DNA of 64,000 nucleotides from JBGSOV01 sp041738935 (GTDB lineage Bacteria; Patescibacteriota; Gracilibacteria; CAIRYL01; GCA-016699755), in assembly GCA_041738935.1 (NCBI GenBank), contig JBGSOV010000007.1, forward strand, positions 35,247 through 99,246. Reading direction: 5' to 3'. The notes beneath the pieces were generated by a model. It had not been told where the DNA came from. It ran no database searches and worked only from the letters and a program-made list of their open reading frames with translations. Positions 35,757 through 43,664 of the stretch are shown here, in pieces (position 1 is the stretch's first letter; each line of letters opens with the position of its first letter). A program made the position numbers and the translations under genes.

Positions 35757-36350
35757 TTATAACTGCAAAACGGCTCGATTAGTGCGGATCAGGCTTCCGT
35801 CCGCTTGAAAAAATGACCCTTGCGCTGCAAGTTTGCCAGTTGCTTCACCCGAGAAAATCAAGGTAAAGAGTGGCTCATCAGTCGCAACAACGGGCGAATA
35901 GGATTCGGGTGTGATTGAGAATGAATGATAGTAGACGACAGGTGTGCTGCCTTCGATGCCATCGAGCTGCGCAGTAAATCCAGTTGGCGTAATCACCTCC
36001 TTGAGACGAACACCTTCGGGCAAAAATGTTTTGAGTGTCACGGTATCAACTGCATGTTCGGCAGTGACATTACGCAAATAGACAGGAAGCTGAAAACCCT
36101 TTTCGGTTTTCGTAATCGCTGTAGAATCAAGCGCGATCTCGCCAGTGAATTTTCCGGTTTGCAAAGCGATATTCGGTTCGGCGATTTCGTTATCTGCCGG
36201 AGGCGACACCACGGCTTCAAACATCGATGGATGTGTCGGAGTTGGCGCAGCATTTTGCTCGGTGCATCCTGCAAGAAGCAGCAGCCCTGCTAGAAGCAAG
36301 TTAACAAAAGCGAATCGGCTGTATGTGTATGTTGTTTGTGGCAGACTCAT
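35757..36350 (-). CDS. Cohesin-like lipoprotein, first gene of the surface operon
   Basis: A 197-residue lipoprotein; lipobox LAGC follows NLLLAGLLLLAGC (Cys29). One cohesin-like domain (about 65-190) reads FQLPVYLRNVTAEHAVDTVTLKTFLPEGVRLKEV and EPLFTLIFSGEATGKLAAQG. I choose the ATG at 36350; an in-frame TTG lies at 36359. It heads the minus-strand operon and is 50 bp from the DUF11/dockerin gene. Its probable job is to tether dockerin proteins to the membrane; this follows from fold resemblance and gene order, not from a tested interaction. Confidence 0.75.
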   Translation of the reverse strand: MSLPQTTYTYSRFAFVNLLLAGLLLLAGCTEQNAAPTPTHPSMFEAVVSPPADNEIAEPNIALQTGKFTGEIALDSTAITKTEKGFQLPVYLRNVTAEHAVDTVTLKTFLPEGVRLKEVITPTGFTAQLDGIEGSTPVVYYHSFSITPESYSPVVATDEPLFTLIFSGEATGKLAAQGSFFQADGSLIRTNRAVLQL

Positions 36351-36609
36351 AAGCTGCAATCAATAGATCTGACGACAAAAGTAATATCGTCAAGCAATTC
36401 TAGCATGTTGGGCAGCCTCATGCAACGAACTCGACTTGACGAAAACAAAATATACAACCTAAAGAAAACTCCTCTTTTTCTCCTTTCTTTTCAAGACATT
36501 TTCTCGATGCGGGATAAATCTATTTGACTGATGAGTAATATTCAGCTCATAGTTTTTTTCGATTTTGTGGTTTCAAGTTAAAGTTATGAGGACTTTTACC
36601 TAAACCGTT

Positions 36610-36615
36610 TATAAT
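36610..36615 (+). promoter_or_regulatory. -10 box of the lipoprotein gene at 36630
   Basis: A perfect TATAAT lies 14 nt before the ATG, implying a leader of roughly 7 nt. The bases at the expected -35 position do not match the consensus. Confidence 0.5.
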
Positions 36616-36629
36616 ATTTTACACTCCAG

Positions 36630-37352
36630 ATGCAATTCCTTCCCTACGGCATAGCGTTGGCTTTCCCCCTGCTTCTCCTGTCCGGTTGCAACATGCCTCC
36701 AGATTCTTCGCCCACCAACTCCCCGATAGCGCAGTCAAAAAGCTTCACAGTAGAAGAAATTCAATTCACCTTTTCATATCCAGCAGCCTGGGGAGATGTG
36801 ATAAGCGAACGGACTGGTGTTGATATCAGTTGCCCACGAGAGGAACAAAAAATGCTATGTGAAGATTTGGGCAACATGCAAACGCTTACCTTTTCCCACA
36901 AAAGTGATGCTGTGCTCCAGTTTGTTTCCAGTGAACTTTGGGAAACCAGTGGATTTCCGCCTCCCGGTGGAAAGATGAACCGTCTCTGTGAGGCGCAACC
37001 GAAATCAGAACTCCTAATTGCTGAAGATGTGATCGGGTACTGTGATAAAACTAAGGACGGCAACATAACTTTTTCAACATTGTCGCAACTGCCAACAAAT
37101 GGGGGATATGCATATCTACCTGAGCAACTCATTTTTTTTCCGCTGGAGCCAGGAAAATTTGAAGGACTTACGGTGTATAAAACGCTTCCCGTCTCTGAGG
37201 AGTGTAGAAAGGATTTCGCAGATATTCTGGATTCGGATGAGGCAAAACTCTGTATTCAAGAGTCGATGCAGCTTTTTGCCGCTGAAGCCGAGAACACTCA
37301 GGAAGGAAAGGAATTTCGCGAATTTCTGAAAGGACTCGCACAAGCAAGATAG
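36630..37352 (+). CDS. Lipoprotein of unknown function
   Basis: A 240-residue protein with a lipoprotein signal (IALAFPLLLLSGCNMPP, lipobox LSGC, Cys20). The mature part begins with a short Ser/Pro spacer, then FTVEEIQFTFSYPAAWGDV, which recalls the opening of PsbP/MOG1-like or 'photosystem reaction centre' type domains in bacterial lipoproteins (a beta-sheet domain starting with 'F-x-Y-P-x-W'). Several cysteines (about six) may form disulfides. No catalytic motif is seen. It is divergent from the cohesin/dockerin operon, with 279 bp in between. Confidence 0.75.
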   Translation: MQFLPYGIALAFPLLLLSGCNMPPDSSPTNSPIAQSKSFTVEEIQFTFSYPAAWGDVISERTGVDISCPREEQKMLCEDLGNMQTLTFSHKSDAVLQFVSSELWETSGFPPPGGKMNRLCEAQPKSELLIAEDVIGYCDKTKDGNITFSTLSQLPTNGGYAYLPEQLIFFPLEPGKFEGLTVYKTLPVSEECRKDFADILDSDEAKLCIQESMQLFAAEAENTQEGKEFREFLKGLAQAR

Positions 37353-37417
37353 TTTTTGAGTTTTACCCGAAAAAATAAAACTAAGCGTAAATCCGGATCC
37401 TTTGCTATGCTGCTTGT

Positions 37418-39115
37418 ATGAAACGTATTTGCAGACAATCCGGCAGCGAGTTCGAGATCACGGATGAAGATCTCGCATTCTACCAAAAAGTCTCACCGAA
37501 GATCGGCGGCAAGGTGTACGAAATTCCGCCACCAACCTTGTGTCCGGAAGAGCGGCAGCGGAGGAGGTTGGCATGGCGGAATGAGCGAAAGCTGTATTGG
37601 CGGAACTGCGCTGTTACCGGTAAAAAAATCCTTTCTATGTTTTCCGAACAAAACCATCCGAATGTCGTTGAGACGAGGGTCTGGTTTTCCGATCAAGCGG
37701 AAGATGCACGAGTGCACGGGATAGAATTTGATTTTTCAAAAACTTTTGCCGAACAATTCGCAGCTTTGCTTCCCCATGTGCAACTTCCGAATCAAGCAGC
37801 AATAGACAATGAAAATGCAGACTATGCCAATTATATCGGGCACAACAAAAACATATACTGGATTTTTGATTGTGATTTTAATGAGGACTGTTTTTATGGT
37901 CACCTGCTTCTCAAAAACAAAAACTGCGTCGATAATACAATGCTCATAAATTCAGAACTCTGTTATGAGTGTATCAGTTCAACAAACTGCTATAACAGCG
38001 AGTTTTTGCAAGATTGTCATAACTGCTCGGATTCCCTCTTTTTGCGCAGTTGCATTGGCTGCACAAACTGTTTTGGCTGTTGCAATCTTCGCAACAAAAA
38101 GTATTATTTTATGAATCAGTCCTGCACAAAGGAAGAATACGAAGCCAAGCTCGCTGCATTGGGCACTGATCGATATTCGGGATTGCAAAAAGTAAAATCT
38201 GACACAGATGTCTTTTTTGAGCAATTTCCCCGAAAGGATATCGCCGGTGTACAAAACGAAGATTCATCGGGAAATCATTTACTCAATACACACAATTGTC
38301 ATGGCTGTTTTGATCTAGATTCTTCAGAAGATTGTCAGTTTTGTACCGGTTCAACTCTCCTGAAGCAATGCAGAGATGTTGATGGATTCGGTGGGATAGA
38401 CGGAGCAAGTTTTTGTTACCAAGCAAATGCTATCGGACACGGGGCAAACAACATCTTGTTTAGCGTCGAAATTGTGCATGGTGTCAAAAATATCCAGTGC
38501 TCTTACTTTATCTACAATAATTGTAGCAACCTCTTCGGATGCATTGGACTGCGGCATGCCCAGTACTGTATCCTCAACAAGCAATATACCAAGGAAGAGT
38601 ATGAAGAACTCGTCCCCAAGATTATTGAGCATATGCGCGAAACAGGCGAGTGGGGCGAGTTTTTCCCTGTAGAAGTATCACCCTTCGCGTATAACGAAAC
38701 GGTCGCGCAGGAATACTTCCCCATGACGAAGGAAGAAGTGCTCACGAAAGGCTGGAAGTGGCGAGACGAAAAAGTAGAAATCCCACAAGTCAGTAAAGTG
38801 ATTCCCGCCAACAGACTCCCTGATAGTATCGATGATATTCCCGATGATATCCTCAACTGGGCAATCGAATGTGAAGAGAGTGGGAAACCGTTCAAGATTC
38901 AAAAGGCAGAACTGGAGTTCTATCGCAAAATGAGACTGCCGATTCCCCACCACCACCCCGATATCCGTCATGCTCAGCGCATGAAGAAAAGGAATCCACG
39001 GAGATTGTGGAATCGGAATTGTGATAACTGCGAAAAAGGAATCGAGACAAGTTATGCTCCCGAACGACCAGAGAAAGTTTTCTGCGAGGAGTGTTATCAA
39101 AAGGCAGTGTATTAG
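37418..39115 (+). CDS. Cys-rich protein with terminal zinc ribbons and a repetitive core
   Basis: A 565-residue, apparently cytoplasmic protein. It begins MKRICRQSGSEFEITDEDLAFY, a half zinc-ribbon followed by NCAVTGKKIL, and ends with a clear zinc ribbon, CDNCEKG...VFCEECY. The core (about 165-400) is very rich in Cys and Asn in short repeats (CYECISSTNCYNSEFLQDCHNC, SCIGCTNCFGCCNL), compatible with a solenoid or beta-helix. The phrase KKYYFMNQSCTKEEYEA recurs as QYCILNKQYTKEEYEE, marking two homologous halves. I have seen such proteins in candidate-phyla genomes, always without a function. An extended -10 (TGCTATGCT, 37403-37411) lies 6 nt before the ATG, so the mRNA may be leaderless. Confidence 0.8.
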   Translation: MKRICRQSGSEFEITDEDLAFYQKVSPKIGGKVYEIPPPTLCPEERQRRRLAWRNERKLYWRNCAVTGKKILSMFSEQNHPNVVETRVWFSDQAEDARVHGIEFDFSKTFAEQFAALLPHVQLPNQAAIDNENADYANYIGHNKNIYWIFDCDFNEDCFYGHLLLKNKNCVDNTMLINSELCYECISSTNCYNSEFLQDCHNCSDSLFLRSCIGCTNCFGCCNLRNKKYYFMNQSCTKEEYEAKLAALGTDRYSGLQKVKSDTDVFFEQFPRKDIAGVQNEDSSGNHLLNTHNCHGCFDLDSSEDCQFCTGSTLLKQCRDVDGFGGIDGASFCYQANAIGHGANNILFSVEIVHGVKNIQCSYFIYNNCSNLFGCIGLRHAQYCILNKQYTKEEYEELVPKIIEHMRETGEWGEFFPVEVSPFAYNETVAQEYFPMTKEEVLTKGWKWRDEKVEIPQVSKVIPANRLPDSIDDIPDDILNWAIECEESGKPFKIQKAELEFYRKMRLPIPHHHPDIRHAQRMKKRNPRRLWNRNCDNCEKGIETSYAPERPEKVFCEECYQKAVY

Positions 39116-39283
39116 ATTTATGATTTTGGAGGTAAGAGGTAAGATTTAAGAAGCAGAGATGATTTTCATCCGCTATTTGATTTCTGTTATTTGATAACTC
39201 ATATCTGGTATTGATGACTGTCTTTCTCTTTCTTTCGCAATCGCCACAAAATCCGTACAATCGCATCCGTATTTCTCCTTGCT

Positions 39284-41080
39284 TTGCTCAAAGTCACCAA
39301 TCTTACCAAATCGTTTGGCAGCCATGTTTTGCTCGATGGCATCAGTTTTGGCGTCAACAAAAAGGAAAAAATTGGTATCATCGGACGCAATGGCTATGGC
39401 AAAAGCACGTTACTCAAAATGCTCGCCGACAAAGAACAGCCAGATAGTGGACAAATCACTGTGCCCAAGGATTATCGCATTGGCGAACTCGAGCAGCATA
39501 TCCGTTTTTCTGAGACAAGTGTTCTGCAAGAAGCCTGTTTAGGATTGCGACAGGATGAACAAAATGACACATGGAAAGCAGAAATGATTTTGTCTGGGTT
39601 GGGGTTTTCTGAAAAAGATTTTCCCCGCGCACCACAAGAATTTTCGGGAGGATATCAGATTCGTATCAATCTCGCCAAACTGCTTTTGAGCGAACCAGAT
39701 CTCCTGCTTTTGGATGAGCCGACAAATTATTTAGATATCGTTTCGCTCCGCTGGTTAGAGCGATTTTTGCAAAAGTGGAAGAGCGAGTTTTTGCTCGTGA
39801 CGCACGATCGCGCCTTTATGGATAAAGTAACGACGCACACAATGGTAATCCACCGTCAAAAACTGCGCAAAATCCGTGGTACGGTGGCAGATACATTGGC
39901 GCAAATCGCTCAAGAAGAGCGTGTTTACGAACAAACCCGCCTCGCCGATGAAAAGAAAAAATCCAAATCCGAACAATTTATTCGACAATTTCGCTCGGGC
40001 GCACGCTCTGCCGGGCTGGTACAATCACGAATAAAAATGCTTGCCAAGCTCGATACCAGAGACGAGCTCGAAAAAATTCCTGAAATCCGTTTTCGTTTTA
40101 CCAGTAAACCAATTTTTGGTGGAGTAATGTTGTCGGGGCACAGTCTGGGGTTTGGGTACGATGATGCGCATCCACTCATGCAAAAATTAGATGTTTCTGT
40201 CTACCCCGGTGATCGCATTGGTATCATCGGGCGCAATGGCGCCGGAAAAACCACATTGCTCAAAATTCTTGCCAACCAATTGCAGCCCACAGCAGGCACA
40301 ATCAAAACCAAAGGAACGGTAGAAACAGGGTTTTTTAATCAGACCAATGTGCAGACTCTCGATTTGAATAAAACAATTTTGGAAGAATTTCATGCCACCG
40401 AAAACAGCCCAAGCGAACAAGTGATCCGTGATTTGTGTGCGTCGCTGCTTTTTCGGGGGGAAGATGTTTTTAAGCCAATCAGCGTGCTTTCGGGCGGCGA
40501 AAAAAGCCGTGTCTCTTTGGGGAAATTGATGCTCACGCCCGCACATCTTTTGTTTTTGGATGAGCCAACCAATCACCTCGACATGGAATCGTGTGATGCA
40601 CTCTGCAATGCCCTACAGGATTTTAGCGGTGCTGTTGTTTTTGTTTCGCACAACGAAGATATTCTCGCACGACTTGCAAATAAACTCGTGGTCTTTGACG
40701 CAGATTCTGTGCGAACATACGAAACGACGTATGAAGTTTTTTTGAAAGAAATCGGCTGGCAAAACGAAGAAGAATCTCTTCTCCCCAAGCAGCCACAAAA
40801 ACAAGCGACAGTACATACCGAGCGTAAAGATCTGCAAAAGCAATTACGCTATGCCGAAAGACAAATAATAAAACTAGAAGAAACGATTGTAAAACTCGAA
40901 GAGGAAAATGATGCGAATACCGCAGAATTGCAAAAAGCATCACTCGAAAACGACCATGTGCACATGGGGCGATTTGGTCAGCGCGCAGCGGAATTAGTTG
41001 AACAAATCAACCATTCGTATCGGGAACTCGAACGATTTTTGGATGAACAAAAGCAATTGGCGGAAGAGTTGGCGGATTAA
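39284..41080 (+). CDS. ABC-F family ATPase
   Basis: A 598-residue soluble protein with two ABC domains and no membrane part. Walker A motifs are GRNGYGKSTL and GRNGAGKTTL; signature motifs FSGGYQIRINLAKLL and LSGGEKSRVSLGKLML; Walker B LLLLDEPTNYLD and LLFLDEPTNHLD. The linker (about 210-260) is a Lys/Arg-rich helical hairpin, the P-site tRNA interaction motif of ABC-F proteins that act on the ribosome. A C-terminal coiled coil (about 515-598) resembles Uup/YheS. The start is a TTG at 39284, since homology begins exactly there (MLKVTNLTKSFG) and no ATG or GTG is near. It probably relieves stalled ribosomes; antibiotic resistance cannot be judged. Confidence 0.92.
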   Translation: MLKVTNLTKSFGSHVLLDGISFGVNKKEKIGIIGRNGYGKSTLLKMLADKEQPDSGQITVPKDYRIGELEQHIRFSETSVLQEACLGLRQDEQNDTWKAEMILSGLGFSEKDFPRAPQEFSGGYQIRINLAKLLLSEPDLLLLDEPTNYLDIVSLRWLERFLQKWKSEFLLVTHDRAFMDKVTTHTMVIHRQKLRKIRGTVADTLAQIAQEERVYEQTRLADEKKKSKSEQFIRQFRSGARSAGLVQSRIKMLAKLDTRDELEKIPEIRFRFTSKPIFGGVMLSGHSLGFGYDDAHPLMQKLDVSVYPGDRIGIIGRNGAGKTTLLKILANQLQPTAGTIKTKGTVETGFFNQTNVQTLDLNKTILEEFHATENSPSEQVIRDLCASLLFRGEDVFKPISVLSGGEKSRVSLGKLMLTPAHLLFLDEPTNHLDMESCDALCNALQDFSGAVVFVSHNEDILARLANKLVVFDADSVRTYETTYEVFLKEIGWQNEEESLLPKQPQKQATVHTERKDLQKQLRYAERQIIKLEETIVKLEEENDANTAELQKASLENDHVHMGRFGQRAAELVEQINHSYRELERFLDEQKQLAEELAD

Positions 41081-41097
41081 ATGGAAACGTCGGATTC

Positions 41098-41316
41098 CGT
41101 CTTTGCGAGGAGCGGATTCGATGGAGACGCCTCACAAAGAAAATTTATTTTAGGTAAATCGACAATCAGAGAGCAACGCGGCAATCCATTTCGGTTGTCA
41201 TTCCGTGCTTAAGCCGGAATCGAGAAGTTTTTTGTTTTGTCTGGATTGCCGCGGTCGTTCGTACCTCACTTCCTCGCAAAGACGCTTCGCGGTTTGTGCC
41301 TAACTTCAGAATGACA
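41098..41316. repeat. Nested palindromic repeat element (MITE-like)
   Basis: Outer arms CGTCTTTGCGAGG (41098-41110) and CCTCGCAAAGACG (41272-41284) are perfect 13-bp inverted copies. Inner arms CGCGGCAATCCA (41177-41188) and TGGATTGCCGCG (41242-41253) are perfect 12-bp copies. TGTCATTC (41196-41203) and GAATGACA (41309-41316) form a third pair. No gene is encoded. The 'TTGCGAGGAGCG ... GCAATCCA ... GTCATTCC' vocabulary is that of dispersed non-coding palindromic repeats seen in many bacteria. It fills the gap between the ABC-F and the small membrane protein genes. Confidence 0.8.
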
Positions 41317-41345
41317 TTATTATTTCACAATGTTATATTATCCCC

Positions 41346-41750
41346 ATGACACAGCAGCAAACAGTTAACGAAATTGGGATTCGCAAGGGAGGTTTCTGGC
41401 GTGCAGTTTTATACTGTGTATGTTTGATAGGTGGCTTTTCATGGGCTTTTATTTTTCTAGGATGGTTTTTTCTTTTGATATTCAAAATTTTTTTGCATCC
41501 AGAGGTATATCAATCTTGGTTCGGGCTAATCTTTGTCTGGGTTTTGTATATTTGGTGTTTGCTTGCCGGGCACATTTCCGCTATCCGATTTTTCGCCAAA
41601 CAACCACTCGATGCTAAAAAAGTAGCTTACAAACTACCATTTTCAAAATCAACCATCATTCTTTTGTATGTGTTATTTTTTGCCTACACCGTAATGTATT
41701 TTCCGCCAATTCAAAATCTGTTCAGACTGTTATTGAACAAGCTATTCTAA
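41346..41750 (+). CDS. Small polytopic membrane protein, unknown
   Basis: A 134-residue protein with three to four membrane segments (about 18-50, 58-80, 105-125), no known motif. A short basic loop QPLDAKKVAYKLPF lies between the second and third helices. TATATT at 41334-41339 is 6 nt before the ATG, suggesting a leaderless transcript. It sits right after the palindromic repeat. Confidence 0.65.
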   Translation: MTQQQTVNEIGIRKGGFWRAVLYCVCLIGGFSWAFIFLGWFFLLIFKIFLHPEVYQSWFGLIFVWVLYIWCLLAGHISAIRFFAKQPLDAKKVAYKLPFSKSTIILLYVLFFAYTVMYFPPIQNLFRLLLNKLF

Positions 41751-41791
41751 CTTTTTCCTACAGCTTCCTTTTCTAAAAACCGAAAATTTGC

Positions 41792-42085
41792 TTAACGCTT
41801 CCTCCACTGAGGAGCGCGACGAGCGCGTTTGAGACCTGGTTTTTTACGCTCTTTGCTTCGAGCATCGCGTGTCAAAAGTCCGGCTTTTTTGAGGATTGGA
41901 CGTAAAGTCACGTCAAATTCTACAAGTGCGCGGACAATTCCGTGGCGAACTGCCCCAGATTGTGAACAAACTCCTCCTCCTGTTACTTTGATCGTAATAT
42001 CAAAGTCTTTCTCTTTGCCAGAAAGCGTAAGTCCTTGCAGCGCGTCTTCAATTAAAATTCCAAAGAAATAACCCCGATATCGATA
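41792..42085 (-). pseudogene. rpsI: 5'-truncated rpsI (uS9) relic
   Basis: The minus-strand frame ending with TAA at 41792 encodes a clear C-terminal two thirds of uS9: GYFFGILIEDALQGLTLSGKEKDFDITIKVTGGGVCSQSG, AVRHGIVRALVEFDV, GLLTRDARSKERKKPGLKRARRAPQWRKR. The conserved N-terminus (GTGRRKTAVARV) is absent: upstream the frame meets a TAA at 42086-42088, and no start codon lies in the open part. rplM, the usual upstream partner, is also missing. Since uS9 is nearly universal, a complete copy should exist elsewhere, or the region is a rearrangement or assembly junction. Confidence 0.8.
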
Positions 42086-42155
42086 TTATAGATAAAAATC
42101 TCTTGCCAACGAATCTCCAATTGTGCACAATGCTTTGGCTATCTCTTCATTCATC

Positions 42156-42383
42156 ATGGCAGTACCAAAGAAAAAGACCGCAAAATCCAGCTCAAAAACC
42201 CGTTATACTACGTGGAAAAAGCTTCAACAAAAGAAGATTCTCAACCGTACTCATGTTGTCAAAGACCAAGAGACTGGCGAAGCACGGCTGAGTCACTGTG
42301 TCAATCCCGAGACAGGCCGTTACAAAGGTCGTTTGGTAATCGACAAAGCCAAAAAAACCGAAACAACGCGTATTCAGGCGTAA
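42156..42383 (+). CDS. rpmF: Large ribosomal subunit protein bL32 (cysteine-poor form)
   Basis: A 75-residue protein with the bL32 start MAVPKKKTAKSS and the end RYKGRLVIDKAKK. The zinc-binding CxxC pairs of many bL32 proteins are missing (one Cys only), as in the C-minus form of the family. I use the ATG at 42156; the frame is open further upstream but without homology. It is followed by nusB and rnc, a typical neighbourhood in bacteria where rpmF, rnc and fatty acid genes cluster. Confidence 0.85.
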   Translation: MAVPKKKTAKSSSKTRYTTWKKLQQKKILNRTHVVKDQETGEARLSHCVNPETGRYKGRLVIDKAKKTETTRIQA

Positions 42384-42451
42384 TTTCGTAAGATGTTCTT
42401 TCGAGCGTAGCCGAGCTCGCATGCGGGATTTTTTTGTGTTATCTTATATTC

Positions 42452-42871
42452 ATGAAACTGCGTCACCTCGCTCGTCAGGCTGCTTTGCAAGTTCTTGTCT
42501 CGCTGCTTTTGCATGACGAAGACAAGCAGGTTGTGATCGAATACGTCCATCGCGAATTTGCCGAACGCCTCCCCAAAAGCGATTTTCTCGAATCATTGGT
42601 AAACGGAGTGCTTGAGCATCGAGCAGAACTAGACGAACAAATTCATAGATTTGCGCCAGAATGGCCGGTTGCAAAACTGGATCCGGTCGAACGCGCCGTG
42701 CTCGAAATCGGAAGTTACGAAATTCTCAAAACCGAAACACCAGCGGTCATCATTATCAACGAAGCAATTGATCTCGCCAAAGAATTTGGTGATGACAGCG
42801 CGGGCAGATTTATCAACGGAGTGCTCAGCTCGATTGCACGGGACGCGGGACTTTTGACCGACAAAAAATGA
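42452..42871 (+). CDS. nusB: Transcription antitermination factor NusB
   Basis: A 139-residue all-helical RNA-binding protein. MKLRHLARQAALQVLVSLLLHD is the N-terminal Arg-rich helix that binds boxA RNA with NusE; FLESLVNGVLEHRAELDEQI, LDPVERAVLEIGSYEIL and VIINEAIDLAKEFGDDSAGRFINGVL are classic NusB motifs. It serves rRNA transcription. The ATG at 42452 lies 6 nt after a TATCTT (42440-42445), a possible leaderless start. The stop overlaps rnc by ATGA. Confidence 0.95.
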   Translation: MKLRHLARQAALQVLVSLLLHDEDKQVVIEYVHREFAERLPKSDFLESLVNGVLEHRAELDEQIHRFAPEWPVAKLDPVERAVLEIGSYEILKTETPAVIIINEAIDLAKEFGDDSAGRFINGVLSSIARDAGLLTDKK

Positions 42872-43569
42872 CTTCGCCAGATTTTACTCACATCTTTGGC
42901 GACTCGTCTCAGCGCTCCCAACTTTTCATTATTGCGCTGACGCACAAGAGTTTTGCCAACGAAAATAGTGGCACCATGCACAACGAGCGGCTCGAGTTTT
43001 TGGGTGATGCTGTACTTGAACTCGCGGTTACCAAATATTTATTCGAACATTTTCCTCGCGAGCCAGAAGGAAAAATGACCAAATATCGCAGTGCATTGGT
43101 CTCGGGGATTTCGTTAGCAACCGTGGCAAAAAAATTGCACATCGGACAGCATATTCGGCTTTCGCGCGGTGAGGCAGCAAGTGGGGGAAAGGACAAAAAT
43201 CCAATTCTTGCCAATGTTTTTGAAGCGCTGATTGGCGCACTTTTTTTGGAGCAGGGGATGCTAGCAGTCGAGCAGCTTCTGGATGAATATTTGTTCCCGC
43301 GTCTGTCCGAAGTCGTCGAAAAACATTTATATGTCGATCCCAAATCGGGTTTTCAAGAATGGGCACAAGAAGCCTTGGCAATTACGCCAGAGTATCGAGT
43401 GTTTGACGAAAGCGGTTTGGATCACGACAAAACGTTTCGTGTGGGAGTATTTGTGACCGAAACCCAAATGGGCGAAGGCGAAGGTTCGAGTAAGCAAAAA
43501 GCCGAAGTCGCTGCTGCCGAAAATGCTTTGGCGCGGCTTGTTTCTTTGTCAGATGCTGAACATCAGTGA
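42868..43569 (+). CDS. rnc: Ribonuclease III
   Basis: A 233-residue double-strand RNA endonuclease. The signature NERLEFLGDAVLEL (39-52) carries the catalytic acidic residues; the second acidic site is ANVFEALIGALFLE. A dsRNA-binding domain covers the C-terminal third (DPKSGFQEWAQEAL, EGSSKQKAEVAAAENAL). It processes rRNA precursors and structured mRNAs. It is coupled to nusB by ATGA. Confidence 0.96.
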   Translation: MTSPDFTHIFGDSSQRSQLFIIALTHKSFANENSGTMHNERLEFLGDAVLELAVTKYLFEHFPREPEGKMTKYRSALVSGISLATVAKKLHIGQHIRLSRGEAASGGKDKNPILANVFEALIGALFLEQGMLAVEQLLDEYLFPRLSEVVEKHLYVDPKSGFQEWAQEALAITPEYRVFDESGLDHDKTFRVGVFVTETQMGEGEGSSKQKAEVAAAENALARLVSLSDAEHQ

Positions 43570-43664
43570 GTCCAATTTGGTTTTCACTTCACCTTTTCAG
43601 ACTCAAACAAAAAAGCACGATGAAGGGATTTTTTGACAGTAAAAAAAGCGTATAATCAAGCGTG

